A DNA stretch of 64,000 nt from contig NC_029529.1 in assembly GCF_001577835.2 (NCBI RefSeq), positions 10,613,380-10,677,379 of the forward strand, given 5' to 3'. Origin of the DNA: Coturnix japonica. Taxonomy: Eukaryota; Chordata; Aves; Galliformes; Phasianidae. The position numbers and the translations under genes were made by a program. The notes under the pieces are model-generated. The model saw nothing but the letters and a program-made list of their open reading frames with translations. It did not search any database and had not been told where the DNA came from. Below are positions 1-10,491 of the stretch, one piece after another; the first letter of the stretch is position 1; every line of letters begins with the position of its first letter.

Positions 1-1261
1 TGTAAATGCTAAAGAAATTCTAATTGTGCCTCAAGCAGATGAACAATTCAGCAATATCTTCAGGCAGCTGGCTTAGAGTATCATACCATTAAGAACCTTT
101 AAGTAATCAGTTTGTTACCTACAGGCTTGTTTTCTCATTTCTGGACAAGGTATTAATGCATTTACTTCCTTGACTGCTGCTGTGTAGTTCTTCCTGACTT
201 GTTTTGAGTTTTCATTCTTACAGGCTCAACTTTGGAATTGTTCCTAGCCCTATAATCCTCATTGTCCTCATAGGAATTCACATCCAGACAGATAAACATT
301 ATTTAATCCACTGCATGTCTGTGCATATCTTGACTGTTCCTTGTTTCTGAGCTTGTATCTCACAATAAGCTCCCCTGATACAATCAGGTTTTTGCTTCTG
401 AATGACAGAAGCGAGACTGACAGAGCAGTACAAGAAGAAAGAAACAAAGCAAAGATTGTAGTTAACAAAATTTCTTCCTATCAGACATTCTATCTTACTT
501 TAATCTTAATGAGAAAAGACAGCACCAGTAGAGAAAGCTCTGTTATTGTCTGAATTGGCTGGGAAGCTATTGCTGAGAACTGAAAGCCTGGCTGTTGCTT
601 TTCCACTCTCATCCTAGTCATGGTGAGAACCTTTTCCTTCTGCAACTTGAAAATCCTTGCTATGTCATGCTTATAGTGCCAAGATCCATTGTTTTGACCT
701 TCTTCAATATAAAATACAATTGTAATGTTTCAGGTTACTACTCAGGCGTCTTTTGAAGGCCAGTTATTCTGTTTCCTATTCTCAAGCAGCACCCAGTCCT
801 AAAAAAAAATTCAGTGTAAATTAAAACAAAACTAGATCTGGAGAAAGAAGATTGTTGTTCTTCTGCTTAAAACACCCACTTGTTGTACAAGTTGTACGTT
901 ATAACCATTTACCATGCATGCACCAGTCAAGTCCTGTGGAATCCTTTAACCCATTTTTCCCATGATTTAAGCTGATTTTTCAAAGCAGTGAGGGCATATT
1001 TAGCCCAGTTATCCTCTAATTTTGGTTTTTGTCCTTGGAGCTGCACATAAGCCTTTATATTGAAGGCATTCAAGGCCAGGCTGGATGTGGCTCAGGGCAA
1101 CCTGGTCTGGTGGTTGGCAGCCCTGCCCACAGCAGGGGGGGGTGAAACAAGATGGTCTTTAAGGTCCTTTTCAATTCAGGCCATTCTGTGATTGCCTGTG
1201 ATAGGAGTTTGAATTCACTGAAATACGCAGCGCTGAGTTAATTGTCTTTTTCTTGATTTAG
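1..1261. other. GTF3C1 intron (left edge of window)
   Basis: I see no exon of GTF3C1 in this stretch. It is AT-rich intronic sequence with a polypyrimidine/branch-like run ending in the acceptor AG at 1260-1261. The only recognisable element is a short CR1 end near 1060-1195, listed separately. The short open frames around 268-553 match nothing I know. Confidence 0.6.
1060..1195 (+). repeat. CR1 LINE 3' end fragment
   Basis: The phrases 'aaggccaggctggatgtg', 'gcaacctggtctggtgg' and 'aggtccttttcaattcaggcc' are the usual wording of the avian CR1 3' untranslated end. The copy is 5'-truncated, as most CR1 copies are, and lies sense to GTF3C1 inside an intron. The terminal short repeat is degraded, so it is an old copy. 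Confidence 0.85.
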
Positions 1262-4200
1262 TAGAAGAAAAATCTGTAGAAAAAAGCAAAAAGCTGCGCT
1301 ACCACGATGAAGCTGACCAGAGTGCCCTGCAGAGAATGACGCGTCTGCGTGTCACCTGGACAGTGCAAGAAGATGTCTTGCTCATGCTGTGCCGAATTGC
1401 AAGTCATGTGCTAAATGCAAAGGTATTCCCCAGCATCTCTATTTAATGTCTGCGTACTGAACACATTTCTTTGGTGCTTGGAAATCTTCTGGTTCTAACC
1501 ATCGCTTGCATCCATAAAAGCTGAAGTTGAACTCTGAATGTTTTTTGTTGTTTGTAGGTAAAAGGGCCCTTTGTTCCATGGCAAGTAGTTCGGGATATCA
1601 TGCATGCCAATTTTGAGGAGTCCCTGGATAAAACTTCCCGTTCTGTTGGACGAAGAGCTCGTTACATCGTCAGAAATCCCCAGACCTACCTTAACTACAA
1701 GTAAGGTTTCTCTCTACATCCCCAGTATGAGCTAAATTCTCCTGAAATTAAGGGCAATGCTCCTCCCATGTCTATGCCTTGTTTCATGGGACTATAAACT
1801 CCTAATTTTCTGCACGCAACGTGCTAGCAAATCTGTCCTTTCATTGGGAAAGGTTTATCAAAGGCGTAAAGAACAGTGCAAGAAATATCACGTGGCTCTA
1901 TGAATCCATCATGCACTTGCATGTTCAGAGTTCTGCACACCTCTGCTCTTAGCTGATGCTCTGTTTGCTCTTTCCTCTCCCATAACTTCCAAAAATGATG
2001 CAGAAAAATTGGAGATAAATGAAAGGTACAGTCAGGTGGAAATGGATTCTGTTAAAAGATTGGCCGAGGAAACCTACTTGTGTGGCTTACATTTACATGT
2101 CAGTAGTGAAGTAGTAAAATGAGCAGTTGGTTTGATTGCACTGACAGTGATGGGATGTTGATAAGTTAGACGGACTATTTCCATTTGTTCTGTTTATCAA
2201 CTGAAGTTATTTTCTCTGAGCAGTATCAAATTGAGAAAGCTTCGACCAGTGACACCTTCAATTTTATCTACTGCAGAGTTTGCCTTGCTGAGGTTTACCA
2301 AGATAAAGCCCTCATTGACGAGTTCATGAATAGAGAAAATAACTATGAAGAACCACAGGTAGGAGGGAAACAATCCAAAAGGTCACAGAGAAATAGCTCG
2401 CGTTACTGAGTACTTGCACTGTTTCAATTACTGTGATTTGTTTTCTTATCTCTCCCTTGTACTCTTTACTACGCTTAAAAATAGCATCATTGTAAAAGTG
2501 CAGCATCATTCCTGTTTTTGCAGTGAGATGGACATGGACAGCCTTCCAAAGGCACATCAACAGGAGGCATGTTTTATGAGGTTCAATTTGATTAGTCCAA
2601 AGTTTTGAGATTCTAATGGCTGAAATCAACCTCAACTTCAAGTTGAAAAGCTGTTACACACTTTTGTCTCCTGAACTGTTTTTTCTGACTCGATAATTCA
2701 ACTCTTTGCTATTTCTACTTTTACATTTACGAGCACTTTAGAAGTAGAGCATCTTACCCTGCTCTGAGGAATGGAGGTTGGTAACATTTTTCTCTTGCTT
2801 TTGAAGGTTTGTGCAGCAGAGTTCAAGCAGTTTGTGGAAAGGCTGAAAACGAAATTCAGTTCAACTCTGGGGAACCCCAAATTGGAGATTCCTGATACTT
2901 TGCAGGAACTCTTTGCCAGGTATTTTAGTGATGGTGGCTTTGGCTCTACATGGGCAAACAGTGTGAGCAGTTCAGTGCAGACCTGTGCATGATTTACACC
3001 CTCTCCTACCCTTGTGTATTACAGAAGTGCTGTAGGTTGTAACTGCAAGTCCTGAATCTCAATGTGTATAATGCTGTGCTGTCTCTTGTGTATGTATTTT
3101 TTTTCTCTGACACTTACACTGAGAGCTGTTGGAGCAGTATTGTTTCAGTACTTCCCTTATTGGCAGTTGCAGTGGTCAACTTCTGCATTGCACAGTCAGT
3201 GTAAAATGAAGATCATCTTATGACAGAGATCAGCACAAGGCATGTTGGTTTACTTCTGTTACAGGGCTGTCTTTTCCCTTGACTAGGTTTCGAGTTCTGG
3301 CAATTGGAGAAGACACAAACCAAACCACAAAGGAAGACAGTCTTAATAGGTAAGGAACAGCAATACATTGTTTTACATTATGACTCCAAAGTTGTCAGCC
3401 CTCACATCTATGAAAGACTGTAATGCCATAATATGATGGAAAGTACAGCAATAATAGCAGGGTAGCACAATCCTAGCCTACAGCAAATAAGAATTAAGAC
3501 CCAATACAGCAGCCATTGAGGCTTCGGTTTACCTGTTCTAATGTAACAGTCTCATACCTCATGCACAGAAATCATCATGATTAAAACCATTGCTCTTTTT
3601 CTTGCTTTTTTCTTTCAGTGTCTATGATATTCACTACTTGGTGCTACAGAATCTTATGCAGAGCACTTTGGCACTCTCAAATAACCAGATGAAATATTGC
3701 CAGTCAATTCAGGTACAAAATCTCAACCACTCCTGGTCATAAAATAAATAAATGAGTTAAATGAATTTATATGTATCGTTTACTTTCTGGCTTGTAGCTC
3801 CATGTTTAGTTAATATAAACCTCAAGTAAGGGGACCTAACAGTGGATTCAGAGCTAGTGCTGCCTTTCATGTTGGTGTTTTTGCAGACGTTTCGGTTGTA
3901 CCGAGAGTACCGGGATGACATTCTGGTGAAGGCTTTCCTGGAGTGCCAGAAGAGAAGCCTGGTCAACCGTCGTCGGTTAAACCATACACTGGGCCCAAAG
4001 AAAAGCCGGGCTCTGCCTTTTGTAGCCATGTCCTACCAGCTGTCCCAGAGTTACTACAGGTGGGTGTCAGAGCAAATAGAAGAACTGGTATGGGAGGGAG
4101 AATACACATGAAGTGTGTGTAGCAAAGAACCTGACTGTCACAACTGAAGCTGAAGAGCTGCCAGATTTGTGCTCTGATTTTTGTTTGTTACCCCACAGAG

Positions 4201-7200
4201 TTTTTACCTGGCGGTTTCCCAGTACAGTTTGCACAGAGTCCTTTCAGTTCCTCCAGAAGCTCAAGGATATGGGAAAATCCGACCAGCCAGACAGCTTCTT
4301 GTTCAAAGATCAAGAAAGCAAAGCATCAGAAGACATGATTACATTTCCTATTGATGGACCTGGTGGTCACTGCGTGGCAATGCTTTCCCTGTTCTCCTTG
4401 GGACTTGTATCTGTGAACGTGAGAATCCCAGAGCAGATAGTTGTGGTGGACAGCACTATGGTGGAAAATGAAGTGATAAAAAGGTAAACAGTGCTACTTT
4501 TATTAACAGATGAAGTGTTTATTCTGCAATGCTTTCTCCTTTTCTCCATTAAAAATAAATCCTGCTGTATGTGACAGACACATCTCACGTCTGTCCTGCA
4601 TGGGACCTTTACTGTCTCAGCCTTTGTGCTCTGACAGGCGTTCCCTCATGGTGAAGCCTCTGAACTGGAGAGTTTCAGCACTGTCAGCTATTTTGGGCTC
4701 CTCTGAAGATGTTTAAAAGAAGAGAATATTTTCTTCTCTGCAGACCTTTGCTGCATTTTGCTTTCTGTCAGTGCTTGCTCTCAGTGCTGTAACTCAGCCT
4801 GCTGTGCATTCTGCAGCTGCTGATGACTTAAGTGCTGGGATGCAGAACAGCACACGCTTTGGCTTTGCTCAGTGTAATGAGTCACTGTCTTATTTTGAGG
4901 GGGAGGAAAAAGCACCAAACAAAATGTCTCTGTTTGCCATAGTTTGGGAAAAGACGGACTTGAGGAGGAGGAAGAGGAGGAGGAGGACTTAGATGACAGC
5001 TCTGGAGGCAAACGGAAGATAGAAGTGAAAGCTCATCAAGCATCTCATACCAATTACTTACTGATGAGAGGCTACTACGCTCCTGGAATTGTCAGCACAC
5101 GTAACCTGAGTCCCAGTGACAACATCGTGGTCAATTCCTGCCAGGTGCAGGTGAAGCTGCGCTGTACACCACTCCCAGGAAGACTCAGCTCTTCAGGTTG
5201 GTTTCTGTTTGGCCTGATGTGCACAGATGTGTTGGAGCAGGACAGGGGGTTCCTCAGCTCATGAGTTTTATGATTTGAACAAAGCCTCTTTTCTCCTTTG
5301 CTTTTCCTCCTCCAGGAAGTTTTCCAGTCCCTATACATAACTTAAAATAATATCCCATATTGCATCCAGGCTTTCACTTGTGTAAAGAGGAGGGGAAAAA
5401 AGCCTTCCATAGTTAGATATCCATAGTGACACAGTGGGATGGTTCTGTCCCTGTCTGTTCCTATTATTATTATTGTGATAGAGATAAAATAGAAATTATT
5501 TCTCCTATCTCTGTTACCATGCATGGCTCCCAGGTCTGCTAACGGCTCCTTACAGTCGTTCTCATTTTTCCTTGGCTGTCAAAGAAGTGCAGCTGTCTCA
5601 TAAGTGCCTGTCAGTGCATGATGTAAGGGCAGCCTGAAGATAAAAGGGCAGAGAGCAGATAACACTGCCAAAACTGACCTCTAATTATCCAGGGTGGAAT
5701 GAAAGGTCTTAAGCTGCTTCAGCTTCTGAATACTCTGTATAATATTCAGTATTGGGGGAGGAGTTTTGACACAGTGGTGGACCTGTCCCCAGACACACAC
5801 AGTGTACATACTGAGGCATTGTGAATTTGTCTGTCTCACATTTGGCCAACAGCTTTGCCATGGATCAGCTGTCTCAGATCTTTCAATAGGATCTTCCATA
5901 GCCTTTCCTTTCCTTAGGCTGTTCAGTCCAAGATGATTCCCTCATTAACTTAAAGCTCAGCTGGCCCAGAGTCAGGGAATGCCAGCAAGTTGCGCCGCCT
6001 TCCAGTGATACTTCACTTTGATAAACCTCCTTAAAGCAGCCTGCTCTGCTTCTCCAGGTTTTGTCAGCCACAAATATGTGAGAAGGAAGGAAGCTGCAGT
6101 AATGAACATGGAAAGCTGAGCTCTGTTTTTAATCAGCGTGATCCAGAACACCTCTAATCTATCTGTCTGAATATCTATCTTTGTGTTGCATGGTAACAGT
6201 GCATCACTGCTTAACTATTTGTTTATCATTTGATTTTTCAGCTTCTTCTCAGCTTGAGAACATGGCTGTGGGAGTCTCGTCCCTTCCCGAAACTTTTACC
6301 AGGCTGATAAAAATCCAAGAAGAGAATTATAACGTGGATTCATTTCTTCGTGAGTGCACAGAGCGCTACGGCTACAACCCCAGAGATGTAGCTGCTGTTC
6401 TAGAGATCCGTAATGCAATAGAGGCTGCTTCCCACTTTGGGGTTTGCAAAGCTGAGCTGGGCAAACAGTTCTGCAGCTATGAAGAGGATGAACCTGCACG
6501 TACTAGGAACCTGCAGCAGTACATTCAGGTGGTTTAACAGCACCTTTCCATATGTCCATATGTTAATATAATAACATATTTCCATACGTTAATGTCTGTG
6601 TGTCTGACATTCCCCTTGAACAGAACAGTCTCTTTAAGCTGCGTGTTGTATTTGCTAATACAAATTGAACAAAGCTATTCCTGTTAGGCAGGAGTTAACA
6701 TAGCAATAGTCTGATAGCAGTCTTGCCTTATAGTTAGGAAGGCCAAAAATTAAAGCGACACTTATTCCAAGATAAGAATTAACTTTTTCCAAAGCCCACA
6801 GATACCAGCAAGTCACCTTTGGAGGGGAAGCACTCTTTCCTAGTTACATTTTAAATTAATTTAAGCTGAAAAAAATGTTTAGGGCTGTAATTTCAGTGAA
6901 GTTTAAGGGATACAATGGAGCATAAAACCGAATATCCCGCTAATTAGTCTTTCTTTGCTGCTAGTTAAGAGATGGCAGTTTCACAGTACTTGGCTGTATT
7001 GATATTTATCCAGTGTTAATTATCCTGAGATAATTCTTGTTTTCTTTTCCACAGGACCTGATTGAAATGCAGCAGGTTTTAGAAGTAGGAGGCAATAGTG
7101 TAAGACTGGTTGCAATTGTGTTTGCCAAGCCATGGCTGTTGCATACAGTGTGTCCGATGGATAAACCAGAAGATTCTAGTCAGCAGTGTGCAGACACAGC

Positions 7201-9576
7201 CCTCTCAGAGGTACAACAGGACTGTCTGCTGTCTGCAGCAAAGCAGGGAGAGGAATGTTCAGGAGAGGAGGAGCAGCTGGGAGAAGATACAGACCATCCC
7301 AGTGATGGAGAACCCCCAAGGAAGAGATGCAGGACTGAAAATGATGGCATTCAAGAGGGTGACCAGCTCTGCCAGGGTTTGCAGAACGGTTTGTTAAGTG
7401 TAAATGAGGGTAACTTGGATGCAGGTATAACTGATCCTGTTACAGTGAAGGAGTCATTCAACTCAGATGGGGAAACCGGGTCCCTGGGAGGGCAGACGGA
7501 AAATACAGCTGGAGGCCCTTCAGCCACTGTTAATGTGGATGTGCCCAAGGATCAAGATAAGCCACATTCTGAGGACAAACAGCTTGAAGTAGGGAATGAC
7601 GATCTCAGCCCTGAGCACAACAAGCACATCCTTAGCCTTGAACACTCTGCCACAGAACAGCATGATGATGTTTCTGATTTACAGGAGAACCCAGAGGTCT
7701 CTAAAGGTATGTCAGAATGTTCTGCATCCAGGGAATAGTACCTGGCTCATCCTCACCACCCAACCATGTAGTGTTTTATAAGCACTTACTAGATGAAGCT
7801 GTGCCACTGAGAGAGGTTTTCATTACAGACACAACAGCATTACACTAATTGGTCTGGAAGGTATTGGAAGTGTCAGATACATCAAAGATTCCTTCCTGTG
7901 CCTGTTCCTGGAATGTCTGTGACTAGTCCAGGAATGTGTTTTCCTTAAAAACCCATTTCTGTGTCCTTTAATCTTCTCCAAAGACATACTTAGAGATGAA
8001 TTTTCCCATCTCTGGCTTCAGTCCAAAGGCTTGACATCTTTAAATCAAGAAAACACAGCACTACGTATGCTTTAACTAGAATGCCCATGACTAAAAGCCA
8101 TGAAGTCATTAAACCACTCACCAGAATGCAGCTCATGCCAGTGAGAAGATTAATAGCCTAATTTGCGACCCAATCTCACTTCATTTTCCCATCCTTTGTA
8201 CTGCCAGTTTTCTTTTTTAACAGCTAATAATCCTTGCCAGTATTTACACCGAGTCGCTTGTTGGAGATTTTCTTCTAGTTTCATTTCTGTCAGCTCCGAT
8301 TTCAGACTGAATCACACAGTGTGACGTTTGGCCACAGTCTGCCCTTACCCTACGTTTACAGCCAGACTGCCATGCCAATGAGGTGTAACCAATGGGTGTA
8401 GAGCCTTCCTGCAGGACATCACCTCAGGGCTGCCTAAATGGCATAGACTTCATGAGTTTCATGTTAAGTATTACTGTGTGGACTGAACGTCTACCTGTGT
8501 GTAACACAGAGGGGATAAAAACGTAGCCCTTAGTAAGCACAGGGTTCTTACCTGCAATCTCATGTTTGCATTCTCAAGCCCTGAGCTACTCAGCCATCCC
8601 AGCACAGCAGCCTGGTTCTGTTATTTCCTAGCACAAGCTGTTGCCTTTTGCAGTTTAACCACCTGTTAATTAACATCCACCAAAGAGTTTGGGCTAATTA
8701 ACTTCAAAACTGCATGTTTTTGTTTTTTCTTTGCAGGCAGTTCTGTGCCCGGTCTGTCCCATACAGCTGCAGATGGGTGAGTAACAGAGATGGCTGCAGT
8801 GACTGAATGCTCTGCACAGACACAGTCATTTCAGTGTCCTGTCTGAGAGCTGTTGCTGCATGTTGCACATTGAAGTTAAGCCTTGGGCAACTAATGGAGG
8901 GTATTAGGGCTACTGTGCATGAGGAGGTAAAGCAAAGCTCAGGGCAGCAGTGGTGTCCTGAGCCCTGGAGATATTTAAGAGGCACGTGGTCATGGCACTG
9001 AGGGATATGGGGTCCATCAGGTGCAGGGCTGCATCCAGGAGCTGGCAGAGCTGATTGAAACTGTATTTTGCAGGGTCTGTGAGAACGTCTGCTTCATTGG
9101 GAGACCGTGGAGGATTGTGGATGGGAACCTGAACAAACCTGTGTGTAAAGGGATGATGGAAGCTGTGCTGTATCACATCATGACAAAGCCAGGCATAACA
9201 GAAGGGATGTTGCTGCAGCATTACACCGGGATACTGCAGCCTGTTGCTGTGCTGGAGATCCTGCAGGTGTGTGAATAAGGAGCTCTGTGACCTCAGGCTG
9301 TTTCAGCTCCTGAACTTTGTTTTGTTTAAGCTGAAACGTGGTTTCTCTCTGCAGGGTCTGGAAGCTCTTGGTTGCATCAGAAAGTTCCATATGAAGAAAG
9401 CATCCCCAGTGTCCCTCTTCTCTCAGCCCCTTGTAGCAGAGCAGCTGCACAGCCCCAAACTGAGCGAGGCCTGTGCAGCGTATTATGAGCCCACCGTGGA
9501 CTGCACCCTGCGCATGGGGGGGGTGTTCCCTACTGAAATGAACTGGAACAAATGGGTTCAGGTTCTCCACGTGTAG
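1262..9576 (+). CDS. GTF3C1: General transcription factor 3C subunit 1 (TFIIIC220), C-terminal part
   Basis: Largest subunit of TFIIIC, the nuclear complex that binds the internal B box of tRNA genes and brings TFIIIB and RNA polymerase III to them. The window holds the last 14 coding exons: 1262-1422, 1558-1700, 2277-2358, 2807-2919, 3287-3349, 3619-3712, 3887-4059, 4199-4483, 4943-5196, 6242-6528, 7055-7706, 8737-8776, 9074-9266 and 9355-9576. All have AG/GT borders and their phases agree throughout, giving about 920 residues, a little under half of the roughly 2,100-residue mammalian protein. Blocks I recognise include [57 protein letters not shown] and NWNKW near the end. The 4943 exon has an acidic Glu run, and the 652-nt exon at 7055 encodes a poorly conserved acidic linker with a PPRKRCR basic patch. 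The stop is at 9574-9576. I saw no damage. Confidence 0.96.
7707..8736 (+). other. GTF3C1 intron, about 1 kb
   Basis: This is the gap between the 652-nt acidic exon and the 40-nt exon at 8737-8776. I see no further exon, RNA gene or clear repeat in it. The other GTF3C1 introns over 300 bases (1701-2276, 2359-2806, 2920-3286, 4484-4942, 5197-6241 and 6529-7054) also look plain. Confidence 0.5.
8905..9012 (+). repeat. CR1 LINE 3' region fragment
   Basis: The run 'ccctggagatatttaagagg' followed by 'catggcactgagggatatgg' is typical of the CR1 3' region. It is a short degraded remnant in the intron just before the GTF3C1 exon at 9074, with no 3' tail visible. Confidence 0.7.
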
Positions 9577-9665
9577 AAGGTGTGAAGCCGGACCTTACCC
9601 ATTGGGTTTACCCTTTAGGTGGTGAGGTGGATTAAATGCTGTCACTTTGTTGCCCTCTGGTGTTG
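9577..9665 (+). terminator. GTF3C1: GTF3C1 3' UTR and polyadenylation site
   Basis: After the stop at 9574-9576 comes a short UTR with an ATTAAA signal at 9631-9636. A T/TG-rich stretch follows at about 9640-9690 and would serve as the downstream element. This puts the transcript end near 9650-9660. No AATAAA is present on this strand nearby, so the variant signal is the best candidate. Confidence 0.6.
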
Positions 9666-9667
9666 CG
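9650..9667 (-). promoter_or_regulatory. CTCF-like motif at the GTF3C1/POLR3K junction
   Basis: On the minus strand this reads ACACCAGAGGGCAAC, matching the central CTCF core (CCASYAGRKGGC) at nearly every position, though the flanking bases fit less well. It lies at the GTF3C1 transcript end and before that of POLR3K. Occupancy is unknown. Confidence 0.35.
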
Positions 9668-9726
9668 TTCTGGTTCTAAAGGAAGGGTTTTTTATCCTTT
9701 TTTTGATACTTTTGTATATATTTTGT

Positions 9727-9752
9727 ATATATATATATATATATATATATAT
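9727..9752. repeat. (TA)n microsatellite
   Basis: About thirteen TA units follow a T-rich stretch, just beyond the GTF3C1 polyadenylation signal and before the POLR3K 3' end. Length is likely to vary among individuals. Confidence 0.9.
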
Positions 9753-9835
9753 TGTATATATTTGAGGTGAGAATGTTAATGGCAAAGCCATGGGACCAGT
9801 GCAACTCATTCTGCAGATAGAGCTCCATCACCGTG

Positions 9836-9841
9836 TTTATT
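9836..9841 (-). terminator. POLR3K: POLR3K polyadenylation signal
   Basis: AATAAA on the minus strand, 58 bases past the POLR3K stop codon. Cleavage would fall near 9815-9820, leaving about 160 bases to the predicted GTF3C1 end. The two genes are therefore tail-to-tail. Confidence 0.75.
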
Positions 9842-9898
9842 GACAGAGGGGGGGGGGTCCCAGCGGCCCTCATTGGTTTTAGGGGTTAAGGTGGAGGT

Positions 9899-10462
9899 TC
9901 AGTCACGCCAGCGATGCCCGCACTGCGCGTTGCAGCACTTATAGAACGTGGTCATGGGTTCGTCGGCCGAACGGGTCTGGATCTGCATGAAGTAGGCGCG
10001 GGGATGCTCGCACTTGGGGCACGGCTCTGCGGGGAGATGCGGGGGGGGGGGGGGGGGGCCTTTTGGAAAAGCAAAGAAAAAAAACCCCAAAAAAAAAAAA
10101 ACCACCAAGCAAACACGACCCCCCCCCCCCCTCCGCCGAATGCAGCCCACCCTATCGCCCCTTACCTGCGGTGGAATCCAACGTTCTCCCAAGCTGAGCC
10201 CCCTCCCAGAACAATCATCCACCTCCATTCAGTGGAGGTTTAGACGCTGTGGTGTATTTCCTGCTGCTCACCTGCGGGCACAGCGCTCAGCACCGCCCGC
10301 TTTGTGCCCCCATAACCCCCCCAGCCCACCGTCCCCCATCCTCCGTGTAACCTTCCTCGTCACGTTCCGCACATACGGGCAGGTTGTGCAGGCGAAGCGG
10401 TGACATCTCGGCCCTTCTTCGGCCACCAACACGTTCCCGCAAGCCGGGCAGAAAAGCAACAT
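9899..10462 (-). CDS. POLR3K: RNA polymerase III subunit K (RPC10/C11)
   Basis: Small nuclear RNA polymerase III subunit with two zinc ribbons; its family members act in transcript cleavage, termination and re-initiation. Exon 1 is 10352-10462 and encodes the 37-residue N-terminal ribbon (MLLFCPACGN, then CHRFACTTCPY). Exon 2 is 10166-10271. Exon 3 is 9899-10026 and encodes the C-terminal TFIIS-like ribbon, with CPKCEHPRAYF, the RSADEP catalytic-hairpin motif and CCNAQCGHRWRD. The family length is 108 residues, and exons 1 and 3 fit it exactly. Exon 2 does not: it is 18 nt longer than expected, its start (VSSRKY) and end (DSTA) are in frame with each other, but the middle is out of frame and meets TGA. 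The exon 1 donor GTTACA is also poor. The gene is essential and the outer exons are perfect, so I infer sequence error rather than loss. It shares a promoter with SNRNP25. Confidence 0.9.
10041..10131. repeat. G18 / A13 / C13 homopolymer cluster in POLR3K intron 2
   Basis: Within about 90 bases there are runs of 18 G (10041-10058), 13 A (10089-10101) and 13 C (10119-10131), together filling most of the small intron between POLR3K exons 3 and 2. Such tracts are unstable and hard to sequence. Their true lengths are uncertain. Confidence 0.9.
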
Positions 10463-10491
10463 ATTGTCGGATCCGCCTCTTCCGGCTGGAT
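10463..10491. promoter_or_regulatory. Bidirectional POLR3K/SNRNP25 promoter core
   Basis: Only 29 bases separate the POLR3K ATG (minus, 10460-10462) from the SNRNP25 ATG (plus, 10492-10494). The gap holds CTTCCGG (10479-10485), an ETS/GABP-type site common in divergent housekeeping promoters. ATATGGCGG over the SNRNP25 start resembles a YY1 site. No TATA box is seen. Start sites must lie in or across this gap, so the two 5' leaders are very short or overlap. The same gene pair is divergent in mammals. Confidence 0.75.
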
